Assembly (NCBI GenBank): GCA_002633005.1
Contig: NMRA01000036.1
Coordinates: 1,391,161 to 1,455,160, forward strand
From: Phoronis australis
Lineage: Eukaryota > Phoronida > Phoronidae
DNA length: 64,000 nt
Direction of reading: 5' to 3'
Numbering within the stretch: the stretch's first letter is position 1; each line of letters starts with the position of its first letter. A program made the translations under genes and the position numbers. The notes under the pieces are model-generated. The model did not search any database. It had not been told where the DNA came from and saw only the letters and a list, made by a program, of their open reading frames with translations. Positions 32,701-42,521 of this stretch are shown piece by piece.

Positions 32701-34010
32701 TACTGATATATTCTACATCACGTAATAAGGATTTGTTAAGCCCCATAGATCTTTACCTCTAACAAATTTAGAGGCCTGAATAGTAGTCACGACACAATGA
32801 TGGTCGGTTCCATAACCTGGGGACGTTTCAATATTTTCTATCCAAGAGGAAATCTCGTCGGACACTAGAAGAAGTCCAGACGGGATTGCTTACAAAGGGT
32901 AATTCTGAACCAAGTATAGCTTGTTGTATTTGAGTTACGTAACCGCCACGAGTCAACCAAATTTAACTGCGACATCAGACTGATAACTTGTTTTCTTGCA
33001 GCCGGATTGTTTTGGTGTTTGTATCCTAAACAGTCAAGATTGAAATCCTGAACCAAATTCCAGTCGCCGCAAATGATTATGAACTCTGAATTGTAGTCAG
33101 AGACTAGTTGAAGCAGGTTCTAAAAAATTCAGGGTCATCCTTGTTGGGACCATACACTGTAAATATTAGCTACGGTAACGTTATTGAGACTCGATTTTCA
33201 ATAAGTAATTCGATGACAACAAGGTTTCCTTTATCATCAAGATGGATTTTACGAACTTCACATTCAAAGCTATTATTTAGCAATATGCAGACACCTCTCG
33301 ATTCTCTTGTTCCAGGGCTCATGAAAACATCATATCCCCACTGGGCCCTAATAACAGAAAATTCTGATTCAATAAAATGAGTTTCTTGCAAGCAATAGAT
33401 ACCACAATACTTCCGTCTCAAAAATTCAAAGACATACTTTATCTTAATTGTGTCCCTAAGCCCTCTGCAGTTTAAGATAAGATACTAACCATGTTCCGAC
33501 AAAAGACATGACAAATCGGGTCTATCAATAAAAATACTAAGTGTGATGTTTTTAGAACGGTGAGTTACGGAAGTACTCAATAGTTTTTCTACTGGCGGCT
33601 AAGTGTAGAGTTATCGACATCGTGACTTTACGCGACAAACCGGCAATTTCCGTACCGTCCTTGACCTCGAGCGGCTCACGATGAAAGTGTGTGGGGGCTT
33701 TTTGTGAACATTTTTGTTCTTTGACTGCGAATTTCTTACGAAGTCGCCGGAACAGGACACCGTGAATGGTATTGGGAGAAAGAACAATTCTTCATGGTTT
33801 GTTGAAGCACTGTTTTGTGTAAATTTATTGAGTTTTATATTTGCTATGGACGGTTGAAGTGAAGCACCCGTGGAATTTCTAGACTGGAGTGTCATACCTT
33901 GTGGTATTATATGTGGTGTATTGGGGACGATCAGAAGCTGAGGACGCCTGTGCTCAAAACACGCCTTCTCGCTCCGCCATTTTAACCGGAAGTCGTCGCC
34001 TATAATGTTG
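29785..34010 (-). mobile_element. Degenerate L1/Tx1-type LINE
   Basis: On the minus strand the element ends in AATAAATGTTTCATC followed by nine A bases (plus coordinates about 29787-29810), a poly(A) tail with its signal. The 5' part (about 33490-34010) is a possible 5' UTR. It begins with a CTTCCGG and AAAATGGCGGAGCG combination, an ETS plus YY1-like pair comparable to the YY1 site at the start of mammalian L1. The ORF2 remnants lie between. No target-site duplication was identified. Confidence 0.75.
29920..33480 (-). pseudogene. Dead ORF2 (endonuclease-reverse transcriptase) of the L1/Tx1-type LINE
   Basis: Fragments appear in the correct order. Endonuclease: ILNCRGLRD and YCLQETHF (about 33370-33470), then NLVDSWRLRNSNTTSYTWF and SRLDFF (32865-33056). 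Linker: RSRAKWIKDGEKPSKYFSNL (32189-32497). RT: LKFMKNDKTPRNDGF (31997-32188), LLVLIDFEKAFDSVSWEFL (motif A, about 31645-31710), GSPFTLSFLFCAEI (31440-31519), then directly WASSQFTSLGITFSV. So the segment with the YADD active site is deleted near 31.4 kb. Thumb and C-terminal parts follow: GKITVVKSFLLPKLIHLF (30969-31319) and CSFCEQHEETILHLYWEC (30137-30388). Several frameshifts and stops separate the pieces. The order and wording are those of Tx1/L1-clade ORF2 proteins. Confidence 0.8.
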
Positions 34011-34436
34011 ATCATCTAATAATTAGATTAGTTGATGCAACTGAAAATAAATCAGCTGATATACCAGTGCAGTGATTGAAAGTTATTTTTTTAAATCAGA
34101 TGCTAATACCATAGTCAATCGATTTACACTTAAGGTAATCAATGTTTGATGAAATGCACAGTGGCTTCCACCGTCTTCAAATTACAACGGGGACGCTGGT
34201 TACTTAGGCACTTTAATTTAATTACTATTGCAGCTACCTAAGTAATTAATGTTCACAAAAATTGAGAAGAGGTTCACCCTATCCCTGGATTACGGCAAGG
34301 GATGAAAGCCACTTGGTCATGTTGGTTGCAACCATCTACTCCATTTAACCTTCTCAAAATTTTTGACTTAAAGTGCTTTAAAATCACACCCACAGTATAA
34401 CGCCATACGATTATCCCTGGCGCAAGCCGTGTCGAT
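34011..34436. other. No feature recognised
   Basis: Spacer with a short imperfect inverted pair around CTTAGGCAC/CTACCTAAG (34205-34250). Nothing coding. Confidence 0.4.
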
Positions 34437-35084
34437 GTGGCAACCGATTAACTGAGTTCGAAAAACAGGATTGCAGGAGTATTCGTTTAAACTGGGAACA
34501 AATGAAAACATTAACGGCCTCCTCAGAGGCATCTTTACGCGGTACTTCTAAACTTATAGGAACACGACTCATGGTTTAACCAGTGTGATGCATAATTTGC
34601 CGAAAAGCATCCGCCATATGGAGTACCTATGGTATGATCGCGTATCTACTGGGTCAGCGGTATTGTCTGAGGCCTAGGCAGCCAAGAGGCTGGTGATAAT
34701 AGTAAAACACACTTGCAAAACACCAAGATGTACCTTTAAAAAACACGAACCTGCTTTTCNGTGGCAACCGATTAACTGAGTTCGAAAAACAGGATTGCAG
34801 GAGTATTCGTTTAAACTGGGAACAAATGAAAACATTAACGGCCTCCTCAGAGGCATCTTTACGCGGTACTTCTAAACTTATAGGAACACGACTCATGGTT
34901 TAACCAGTGTGATGCATAATTTGCCGAAAAGCATCCGGCATATGGAGTACCTATGGTATGATCGCGTATCTACTGGGTCAGCGGTATTGTCTGAGGCCTA
35001 GGCAGCCAAGAGGCTGGTGATAATAGTAAAACACACTTGCAAAACACCAAGATGTACCTTTAAAAAAACACGAACCTGCTTTTC
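34437..35084 (+). repeat. Direct duplication of ~323 bp flanking an N; probable assembly artefact
   Basis: 34437-34759 and 34761-35084 are the same sequence with two visible differences (CATCCGCCAT versus CATCCGGCAT, and a 6- versus 7-A run). They are separated by exactly one N at 34760. This is what results when two overlapping contigs are placed end to end without merging. A real tandem duplication is possible but less likely. Confidence 0.9.
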
Positions 35085-36123
35085 AAAGCTATAAAGTTAT
35101 TACTTTTGAAATGTGGTCCATAATATACTTTTCCTGCTAACAAATAATGCACTCATGTTTCAGAATGTTCCTATTTTGTTCAGGTCAATTGGGTGTTTCA
35201 GACTTTGGAAGTCTAATTGATTTTCTTGGGAAATTTTGGGTAACATCTGTATCACTTTCAGTAGCTTCAGCTTTAGTACTACTGCTGGTGTCTTGAAACG
35301 TTTCTATGCGTTTCTACATGTATGTCCTTTCAATTTTTGGTCAGACGCTTGGTCTTCTACAGAAGTATACTATGTATAGGCTATACCAGGACATGCAGCT
35401 GTTTGCTGCACAAACGTTTGCGACACCCTTTCTTCTTCTTGATCTACTGATCTACAGGGTTCCACAGTCCATCAGCGTTCGTCTGGACGCTTCTCTAAGC
35501 TTCTTCAGGTTCTGGCATCACAGTTTAGTGCTGTTTCATAAACCTTGAATTATACAGGCATCACACTCCATTGGAGCAGCCATATTGAAGTAACTAAGCA
35601 CAACAATACAATCTGGCTCTCTGATTGGTCAACAATTCAATAGAAAAGCACCTGCAAGTGGCAGGAATGTGCATGATATTTTGTGCAACAAAAATGTGCA
35701 AGTGTAGACGTGGGAACTTTTTGGAATTTGATTTATAGGTATATTATCTAGCCACATAGAAAAAAGTAGGTTGCCCCCCCCCCAAAGTACTCACAAGGAT
35801 GAACGCTATGAGATTGGCCCATCAACTAATTGTATCAAAAGAAATTTGGCCATGTCTCTGATAACCTTGTTCTGTGTCCTATGAATGCACCTTTGTTTAT
35901 TGTTCAATTTTACGAAAAAGACATGGTCATGTGATCCCATAAATTGCAGTTAAAATCAAATTCTACAAGCTTTCTTTTAGAAAATATAAACTCAGTTCCG
36001 TAGTAGTTTGTATGTCTTGCTAAATGCACTAACTTCTAAATAAGGTCATACGCGAACTTGAGTAGATGTAAATTGATAATAACAAAGTTTATGAAACACT
36101 AACCTTTTTCATTTTACATCTAG
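35085..36123. other. Probable intron or 5' region of the CIMIP5-like gene
   Basis: It ends in a good acceptor (CATTTTACATCTAG at 36110-36123). No upstream exon of the gene could be identified with confidence here. An open frame at 35306-35548 is unassigned. Confidence 0.4.
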
Positions 36124-39100
36124 TGCATATCACCAAACCTGCATTCCAAAAGATCGCCAAGAAATTGCTGCGGCTGCTTCTGTGCCATCTAATATAAAAG
36201 AAGCCGAGTACGCCAAATGTGACGCTGTCACCCAAGACTCCATATGGAAACAGACGGTGGGGAAGGAACAGTCGGGAAACAAAACGTGGTAAGTGTTCAA
36301 TTTATAAATTTTAAACGAAAAAATCTTAGCAAAAATTCTAATTTAATATCAATCAGGACATTTGCTTGCGTAGCTTGTTCTCGTGATTTACAACGTACGT
36401 GGGCGTAATAAGCCAGGGGGCATAAGGACGAGCGCTTCCATTCAAGAAATCAGTTTGTATGCAGACGACACAGCCCCCTTCTTTGCTGCCAAAGTCCATA
36501 GATGAAGTCAATGCCACCTTAGCAGAAGAAATGAATCGTGTTTATGCTTGACTTGTGGAGAACAAACTAACACTGAATGTTGATAAAACCAAGGTTCTGA
36601 CTGTTGGAAGCAGACAGAGGCTTGCTGTGTTGTCTCCAAGCAACATTGCCATTATTATCAACAGCTCTCAGATGGCAAGAACTGAAAAAATATAAATATA
36701 TGGGTGTTATGATTGATAATAATTTATCATGGGACGAACATGTAGATTATGTGTGAAAACTGTTTCTCAGCGGATTGTGCTTTTGTACAGAGTCAGGAGC
36801 TACGTTGATCTGGTTACTCTTCAGACTGTGTACAGGAGTCTAATTGTACCACACTTTGATTACCGTGATGTTGTATGAGGCAATTGTGCATAATATCTTC
36901 AGGATAGTCTTCAAAACTTGCAAAACAAGGCTGGGAGGCTGATACTCAACTACAGTGGCCTTTATAATGACTTTCCTATTTATGACCTCCTCGATAAACT
37001 TTGTTGGTGCAGCCTGGTTAGCAGGCGTGCCTTTCATGGAAACATTTGCAGCCGATTTCCTAAAGGTGGTTTAAAGTTAAACCTGGTTTGACCTGGAATT
37101 AGACCATGTTTAAAGGTAGCTTAATTTTTAGACCAGTGTTCTAGTAAAACCTGATTTAACTCCAGTTTAGACCTGGTCTAAGTCAGTTTTCTTTCACCAA
37201 TGAGGTCTATATTCTTTAGCCCAGTATTAAGATCTTAAACCAACTTTAACTTTAGACTTGGTCAGACCCAAGTTTACTACTGTTAAATATACGACAGACT
37301 TGCACGAATCAGGTGCAACTGAATGAAGCCACGGTGTACATTCAAACGACGCAGTTTTAGAGCGAGAATGGAGTATTGTCAATTTTCAGTTTAACAACGA
37401 CACAAGACCAAACGTACCAGGGTCGGATCCATGATTTTTTTAAAAGGGGTCGGATCAAGCTTTATAAAAAGGAAGTCCAAGTCAACAATTTGAAAATTGT
37501 AGATTTGATATCACTAAAATCAAGGAAAAAGTGGGTCTGGACACCTTGACCCCCTGGATCCGCCTATGCATACACCCGTACGTGTTGCAGGGTGTCCTTC
37601 GGATTCCTCAGAATACTACTGGTTGAGCTGGGCGTCACCGCCGTAAGCGCTACGGGTTTGACTAAAGACGACATCTTCGGATTCCTCTGACTGAGACCAC
37701 CTCCAATTGTCCCTGATTTAAGGTTGCCGGGCTGGGGTCCTGCCCCCCTTGGCCGCAAGGAATAAACACTGTAATGAAACGGAAATAAATTTTGGACATT
37801 TATTAGCCTGTGTTGCGGCAAATTGTGAGCATGTACTTTAATGTGTGTACGTGTGTTGGGCACCGATATTACATTTTTCCTTAAAAGAAAAGCTTTTAGA
37901 CCTTTTTTCGAAAATGTCTGCACTGATTCTACTAGTGTATGCCATTGTATACCCAAGTGATCAAGGTTTCATTGAAGCACTTCTATAGTTTCTTTGTTTG
38001 TTTAATACAGATCGAAACAGTAGGGTGAGTTGGACACTTTATACCTGGTTTTACTAAATCCGCTCCCTGGTCAACGTTGGTGAAATGCAAGTTTGGTAAA
38101 AAATTAGACCATTTTATGAAGACCAGGTTTAAGTCTTAAACCTGGTTTTGTTAAACCACGTTTATGAAATCGGCTGATGGAGTACAAAGCCACACATAGC
38201 TCCACACCTAATTACCTTACTATTAAATTCAAGGCCGTCAGATTCTCACAATTACTATACTAGAGCGAGTGTTTCTGGCTGCCTGGTGCCAGATAAACCT
38301 TAAAATAACCGTGGCAAAAGAAAATTTACCTAGAGAGGTGCTGTCCCTTACAACTGGCTGGGGGCTGCTGTCGCGAACACGCTCAATGTCTACGTCTTCA
38401 AACAAAATAACTTGGACTTTGTGCGTGTTTCGGCACTCAGTTTATTAACTTTTTGAATCTAATTGTACATACACTGTAGCTGCCTGTATTTTACTTCAAT
38501 GGGTAATTATTTCCGACTGGGCCCAATTGAAAACTAGTGTATTCACTGAAGTGGTCACCCAGTCTTTTAAAGAAGTTTAAATAAATAAATAAATGGGGTG
38601 GCAGCACACGCTACTAAAGCGAGTAGAAAAACGTTTTGTAGACACACATGCAGGCAGACAGACAGACATGCAGGCAGAAAAAAAATTGCAGAGGATGCTT
38701 CCAACGTGATTGGGACGCCAAAGATTATACGTCTAGAAATTTTTTATCTAAAACGCATCATTGAAAGAGTTAATTCACCTTCCGTCCGTCGAGCAACGTT
38801 GTTGACGTGAAGGCTGAAGAAGGAAGATGTACATTCTGTTCATATTATGCGTGTTTTCTACTTGATATTGTTAGTATTCCTGATGGACTGCAGATCAGAA
38901 TAGACTTGATCTTTTAGTCATGGTCTCACTTTTATTCTTGTCTATGGTTATGCAATACAGGGAATTGCTTTCAAGTTTATTTTAGCAGACGGGTTTTGAT
39001 TTGCCAGATGGAAAGAACCCAACTCAAGTTGGTCAAAAACATTTAACCAAGATCACGAGAGGGAAACTGAAAAACCAAGCGCCAATAACTACCACTAAAA

Positions 39101-39868
39101 CGTGTATTACTTCTATGCAATGACAACAACAACAACAACAACACCAACAACAACAACAACATAAACTTAACACTGGCAACACTGACCAAAAATGTTTCGC
39201 TGTCCTTCCGAGTCAACGTAAAATGGACAAATCAAAAATTTGTACAAGATATACCAATCGTAATTGTCAGTGTTCATTTTCAGGGAAGAAAACTGGAGTT
39301 ACTTGACACAGTACGACGCAAAGGTACGATTCTTTCCATTCTTCAGATCAAGATCTAAAATATACTCTAATGTGATAGCTAAAAAATATCATTCTAATAA
39401 CTGAACCGCACGAATGCTTTGGGAATGACCTTTCTCAATCTATGACATCTTCCTCTTCGTTTGTTATCTATGCTACCTATTTACACGTATGTTTTGATGA
39501 ACACGACGTTCTGTTTGTTCTTTATGGCCTGAACGCTGTAATTTGGCGGCAAGCTGATCTCGTGCGTTTGTCTACTATGGTACTTCAAACAAATGAGAGG
39601 CTGTTTAACAAAACTTATCACAAGAAAAATCGGCTACCAAGATACTCTGATTACATGTATGTATTCAACTTTTCAGGGAGAGCCGCGTGAAAAACAACCA
39701 TTGCCAGAAATAGTTTCACCATATTCCGAAACAGTGTCGAACACAAATTCTGGTAACTACGGAGGTCGTGTGAACACGGAGACAGGGAAACTGATGCAAA
39801 AACTGGAATTCAAATTCAATAGTCACAACAGGAGGAAAAAGCTGGACAACGAGATGGTTTGCTACTAA
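36124..39868 (+). CDS. CIMIP5: C2orf50/CIMIP5-like ciliary microtubule inner protein, three 3' exons
   Basis: Exons are 36124-36288, 39284-39323 and 39677-39868 (TAA at 39866-39868). Acceptors are ACATCTAG, CATTTTCAG and CTTTTCAG; donors are ACGTG/GTAAGTG and AAAG/GTACGA. Phases join correctly (the second exon supplies G to complete TGG). The joined 132 residues include CDAVTQDSIWKQ, EENWSYLTQYDAKGEP, IVSPYSETVSNTNSG and RRKKLDNEMV. This follows the C2orf50 (DUF4555) pattern: Q-D-x-x-W, then N-W-S-[FY]-L-x-x-Y-D, then P-x-[FY]-S-[DE]-T-V, with a basic KKKL end. Family members are now named CIMIP5, proteins inside ciliary doublet microtubules. The first exon begins at codon position 3, so at least one 5' exon is missing. 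The 3 kb first intron is loaded with nested transposons. Confidence 0.75.
37051..38174. mobile_element. 1.12 kb non-autonomous DNA element with ~30-40 bp TIRs, inside the LINE
   Basis: The left end GCCGATTTCCTAAAGGTGG and the right end CCACGTTTATGAAATCGGC are inverted copies with a few mismatches. The similarity runs on into TTTAA-ACCTGG phrases for about 40 bp. Further AAACCTGGTTT phrases are scattered in both subterminal regions. The LINE reading frame is interrupted exactly at these ends. No transposase ORF is present, and I could not find a convincing target-site duplication. Confidence 0.75.
37419..37566. mobile_element. Small MITE-like insertion with GGATCC-containing inverted ends
   Basis: AGGGTCGGATCCATGATTT at the left mirrors CCCCCTGGATCCGCCTATG at the right. 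About 148 bp, no ORF. It sits inside the 1.12 kb TIR element. The 53327-53480 element has similar ends (GGCGGATTTTGA, and ATCCTGGATCTACC). Confidence 0.5.
38640..38680 (+). repeat. CAGA-type microsatellite
   Basis: CATGCAGGCAGACAGACAGA and a second GCAGGCAGA form a short imperfect tetranucleotide repeat in the intron. Confidence 0.7.
39123..39161 (+). repeat. CAA microsatellite
   Basis: ACAACAACAACAACAACA followed by one CCA interruption and more CAA units, upstream of the 39284 exon. Confidence 0.9.
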
Positions 39869-40123
39869 ACAACAATTCGTAAGGCAAGAAGATGCCAAGA
39901 TATGTAAAACGAATTCTTGTGAGCGGGAGCCCTTGTGGAAATCATTTACAACGAAAGTCAATTTGTACTGTTTCATCTGAAACACCTTGTATAGTTTCGT
40001 AGTCTCGAATTCCTCTTAGAGCGTTGTAATTATCAGCGCATGTGCAAACTTCAGTCGCACAAAAGCATGAAAATGTTGAGACATCCAGTTAAGAAAACAA
40101 GTAAATTTTGAGCCTAATACTGG

Positions 40124-40129
40124 AATAAA
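40124..40129 (+). terminator. Polyadenylation signal AATAAA of the CIMIP5-like gene
   Basis: AATAAA occurs 255 bp after the stop codon on the gene's strand, followed by an A-rich stretch. It is the first canonical signal downstream. Confidence 0.5.
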
Positions 40130-40203
40130 AACTTAAAAAATAGCGACGTTGCGTCCGCATCTCACGGACTTAAGCTTGGCTTGTGACGTTATCGTTATTC
40201 TGG

Positions 40204-40545
40204 CCAATTGGTGGCGTTTTGACCAGATGGCGCGGCATTGAAGTCACAGGCGCGCGAGTTTATCTGTTCCTCGATCGCAAATGACGTCACTCAATAGTAA
40301 GAAAACACATGATTCGGCTATTTTTAGCCACCTGTGCGCCAGTGGACATGATTTAAATACTGATGATGTCACTATCCTAGACTGTGAAGAAGACTGGTTC
40401 AGAAGGGTGTAAAGGAAGCTCTCCATGAGCGCATTGAGAGTCCCTCTTTAAATGAAAGAGGCGGTTTAAGATTCGATTTGTCACACGTATGGGATGGCGT
40501 TCTGACGACAATGTCGCGCCGTCTGGTCAAAACGCCACCAATTGG
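40204..40545. mobile_element. 342 bp TIR element
   Basis: The first 38 bases (beginning CCAATTGGTGGCGTTTTGAC) and the last 38 (ending GTCAAAACGCCACCAATTGG) are inverted copies with about two mismatches. Weaker inverted similarity extends about 30 bp outward on both sides (TGACGT phrases), so the true ends may be near 40172 and 40575. No transposase frame. Confidence 0.7.
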
Positions 40546-41871
40546 TTAAAGTAATGAAACCGACGTCATAACATTCAGCCGTTCCCATTCTTTGAAATCT
40601 GGGAAAGACCCTAAAGTTGACTGTTGCGTAGTATGGCGACCACCTTTGACTGAGTTGAATAGTTGCAATTTAATAAAACGGGCAGTGATCGAAGTCAAAA
40701 TCAAGAGAACCCCTATCCCGTGGCTCAGCCCAAACAGGTACAGTGTGTAGAAGGCGTGTGAACGTGGTAGGGATGTGATCGATAAACTTCCGACCAAGCA
40801 TGCGCATTGATGCCCACACACGGAATTCCGTGTGCCGTTCATCACGTTTCCACAGGGCCACTTTTCAGTATAGGTGGCGCTGTGTCAGATGGTAAGCCAT
40901 TCATTCCCCAGTTTGAAGGTCACAGACTTGCCGTATGACTTAAGTCCGCACATGCGCAGATATGTTCAACCCGAGGGGAAGTTTCCGAAAATACCCGAAA
41001 TGTTCCGAATGGCACAGTTTCTCAGGCCACTCTTCAACAAATTAGCGTCGTTACTTCTATTCCACTTTAGACCCTTCAAATATTTCGTGCTGGTACACTC
41101 GACTTTTAACTCAGTTCTCCGACTAGCAACTGAACACTCATGACGAACTGAAATAATATTATTGGCCAATAAGACAGTCATTTGACCCAGCGGAAAGGCA
41201 TCACAGCCGAAAGATGAAACTACAATTGCTTGATACCTAAACATCAATTCTTCTGAGCAGTGCTTTCATTACAAACGCACACCGGATTTTAGCAGAGATG
41301 CGACGGTCTGTGCCTTCTAAGTGAACGTGGTATTCTTTGAGAACGCTGGAGTGGCCGCTGCAGAAATGAGAGCACAAACTTGTTGTTTGTATTTGTTGGT
41401 TAATCTTGAGAATGAAAGTGTGGATGCCTGTATGTGAAAGTGCGAATTGGCGATGATCCGGAACGTAAATTATCAAAAACTACCGGGTCGTCAGACAAGT
41501 CACGACTCGGAAATACCTGCAGAGTATATGTAGGTACATTATGTTTGTCGTCGGAGGATAACTTGAAAGCCGGCCGGGCATCGAGATAATTGTCATTCGT
41601 CAGTGTTTTTAAAATGTTGTTTACAAACCTTGTAAAATTCACTCTTTAGAAGTGTGTATTTTTGATGTTAAGTTTTTACACTATTGTAGTGTTTCTTTTA
41701 AGACTCGAGATAATAAACGCTTTTTTGTCAAATCGTTGTCATTTAAACGCAAGTTGGCCTAAATGACAAGTTTTGTTGTATTCTGTTACAGTTGTCAACT
41801 ATCACCACCCCTATTCCACACTGAACCCCTTTGAAAGGACTTGAATATTCATCAGTAAGGCAAAGCCTTTC
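40546..41871. other. No gene recognised
   Basis: Several 80-100 codon frames are open here on both strands (for example 40874-41143 plus and 41400-41642 minus). None contains a motif I know, and they overlap one another. Left of the Kolobok insertion. Confidence 0.4.
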
Positions 41872-42209
41872 TTAAAGGCGAAGGCAACCTTTTTCCATGT
41901 CATTTTGAGCTAAAATAAGGTGGGTTGGTTATCCTAGACATATTTTCCACTTAATTACAGCTTTTCGTAATTTTATTAATTACTCGTCCGCTACTCCGGA
42001 AGTGACGTTTTAGGAGGCAAGCGCTTCCCGCCACTTGGTTTTGCGTTGAGCTTACTGTGCGAATCTGTTCTATTCTACTTTTGTTTTGTGCTATTTTTCA
42101 CCAATTGTCGCCACCACTTTCCATCGGCGAGTATTCTGCGGCAAGATAGGTTAGTAGAGAACTCAACTGCGTTGGATTTAGGGATTGTTTAGTGTGTTGT
42201 AAGCTGAAA

Positions 42210-42521
42210 ATGGCTGGAGTCGGTGACCCGTATCACAGTGACAGTAGTGTGAGTGACGGAGACCTTGTTCACAGCAGTGGTGACGAGGAATTTTTTCACG
42301 GACATTCAGTGGGTGGGTACATGTTTGAGCCCGAGTACAACGAGGCAGAGTACACACAGGCACAGGCAGCTGTTGAGAGAAACGAGGCGGCTACTGAAGA
42401 CAGACGTGGTGACACATCTTGGTGCAAATGCACTGTGTGCGTTGTTATGCCTACCTCAATTGAATGCTTGTGCTGTTCCGAGTTCCACATCAATTATCTT
42501 TTTGGTCTCTTCCTCCATTAG
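42210..42521 (+). CDS. Ballast-domain (P2X7 C-terminus-like) ORF of the Kolobok element, truncated
   Basis: From ATG 42210 (AAAATGG context; a further in-frame ATG is at 42192) this frame encodes a serine/aspartate-rich start and then GGYMFEPEYNEAEYTQAQAA. The zinc-binding-type cluster WCKCTVCVVMPTSIECLCCS follows. GYxFEPE..E followed by WCxCxxCxxMPTxxECxCC is the hallmark of the 'ballast' domain that forms the cytosolic C-terminus of vertebrate P2X7 and occurs alone in many invertebrate proteins. About residue 92 onward (from ~42485) is antisense of the transposase remnant, so the natural C-terminus has been lost. No membrane segment. The role in the transposon is unknown. Confidence 0.65.
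   Translation: MAGVGDPYHSDSSVSDGDLVHSSGDEEFFHGHSVGGYMFEPEYNEAEYTQAQAAVERNEAATEDRRGDTSWCKCTVCVVMPTSIECLCCSEFHINYLFGLFLH

Larger units (their letters stand above)
36390..38595 (+). mobile_element. 5'-truncated CR1/Rex1-like LINE in the CIMIP5-like intron, split by another element
   Basis: Coding remnants start at the catalytic motif, SLYADDTAPFFAA (YADD codons 36458-36469). They continue with KLTLNVDKTKVLTVGSRQRL, KYKYMGVMIDNNLSWDEHVDYV and YRSLIVPHFDYRDVV, with in-frame stops. The reading breaks at 37050 and resumes at 38175 with a YKATHSSTPNYLTIKF segment, the usual next block in CR1/Rex1 proteins. The 3' end is an AAATAAATAAATAAAT tail at about 38577-38594, typical of CR1-group LINEs. 5' truncation and stops make it inactive. 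Confidence 0.78.

Noticed and set aside
33546-33559. Possible first coding exon of the CIMIP5-like gene (short ATG frame ending at a GTGAGT donor with the right phase)
   Set aside because: Only about 14 bases long and inside the LINE region; too little to support.
33611-34015. 134-codon minus-strand ORF
   Set aside because: It lies in the probable 5' UTR of the L1/Tx1-type LINE and shows no ORF1-like coiled coil or RRM.
37564-37956. 130-codon minus-strand ORF
   Set aside because: It lies inside the non-autonomous TIR element with no transposase motif.
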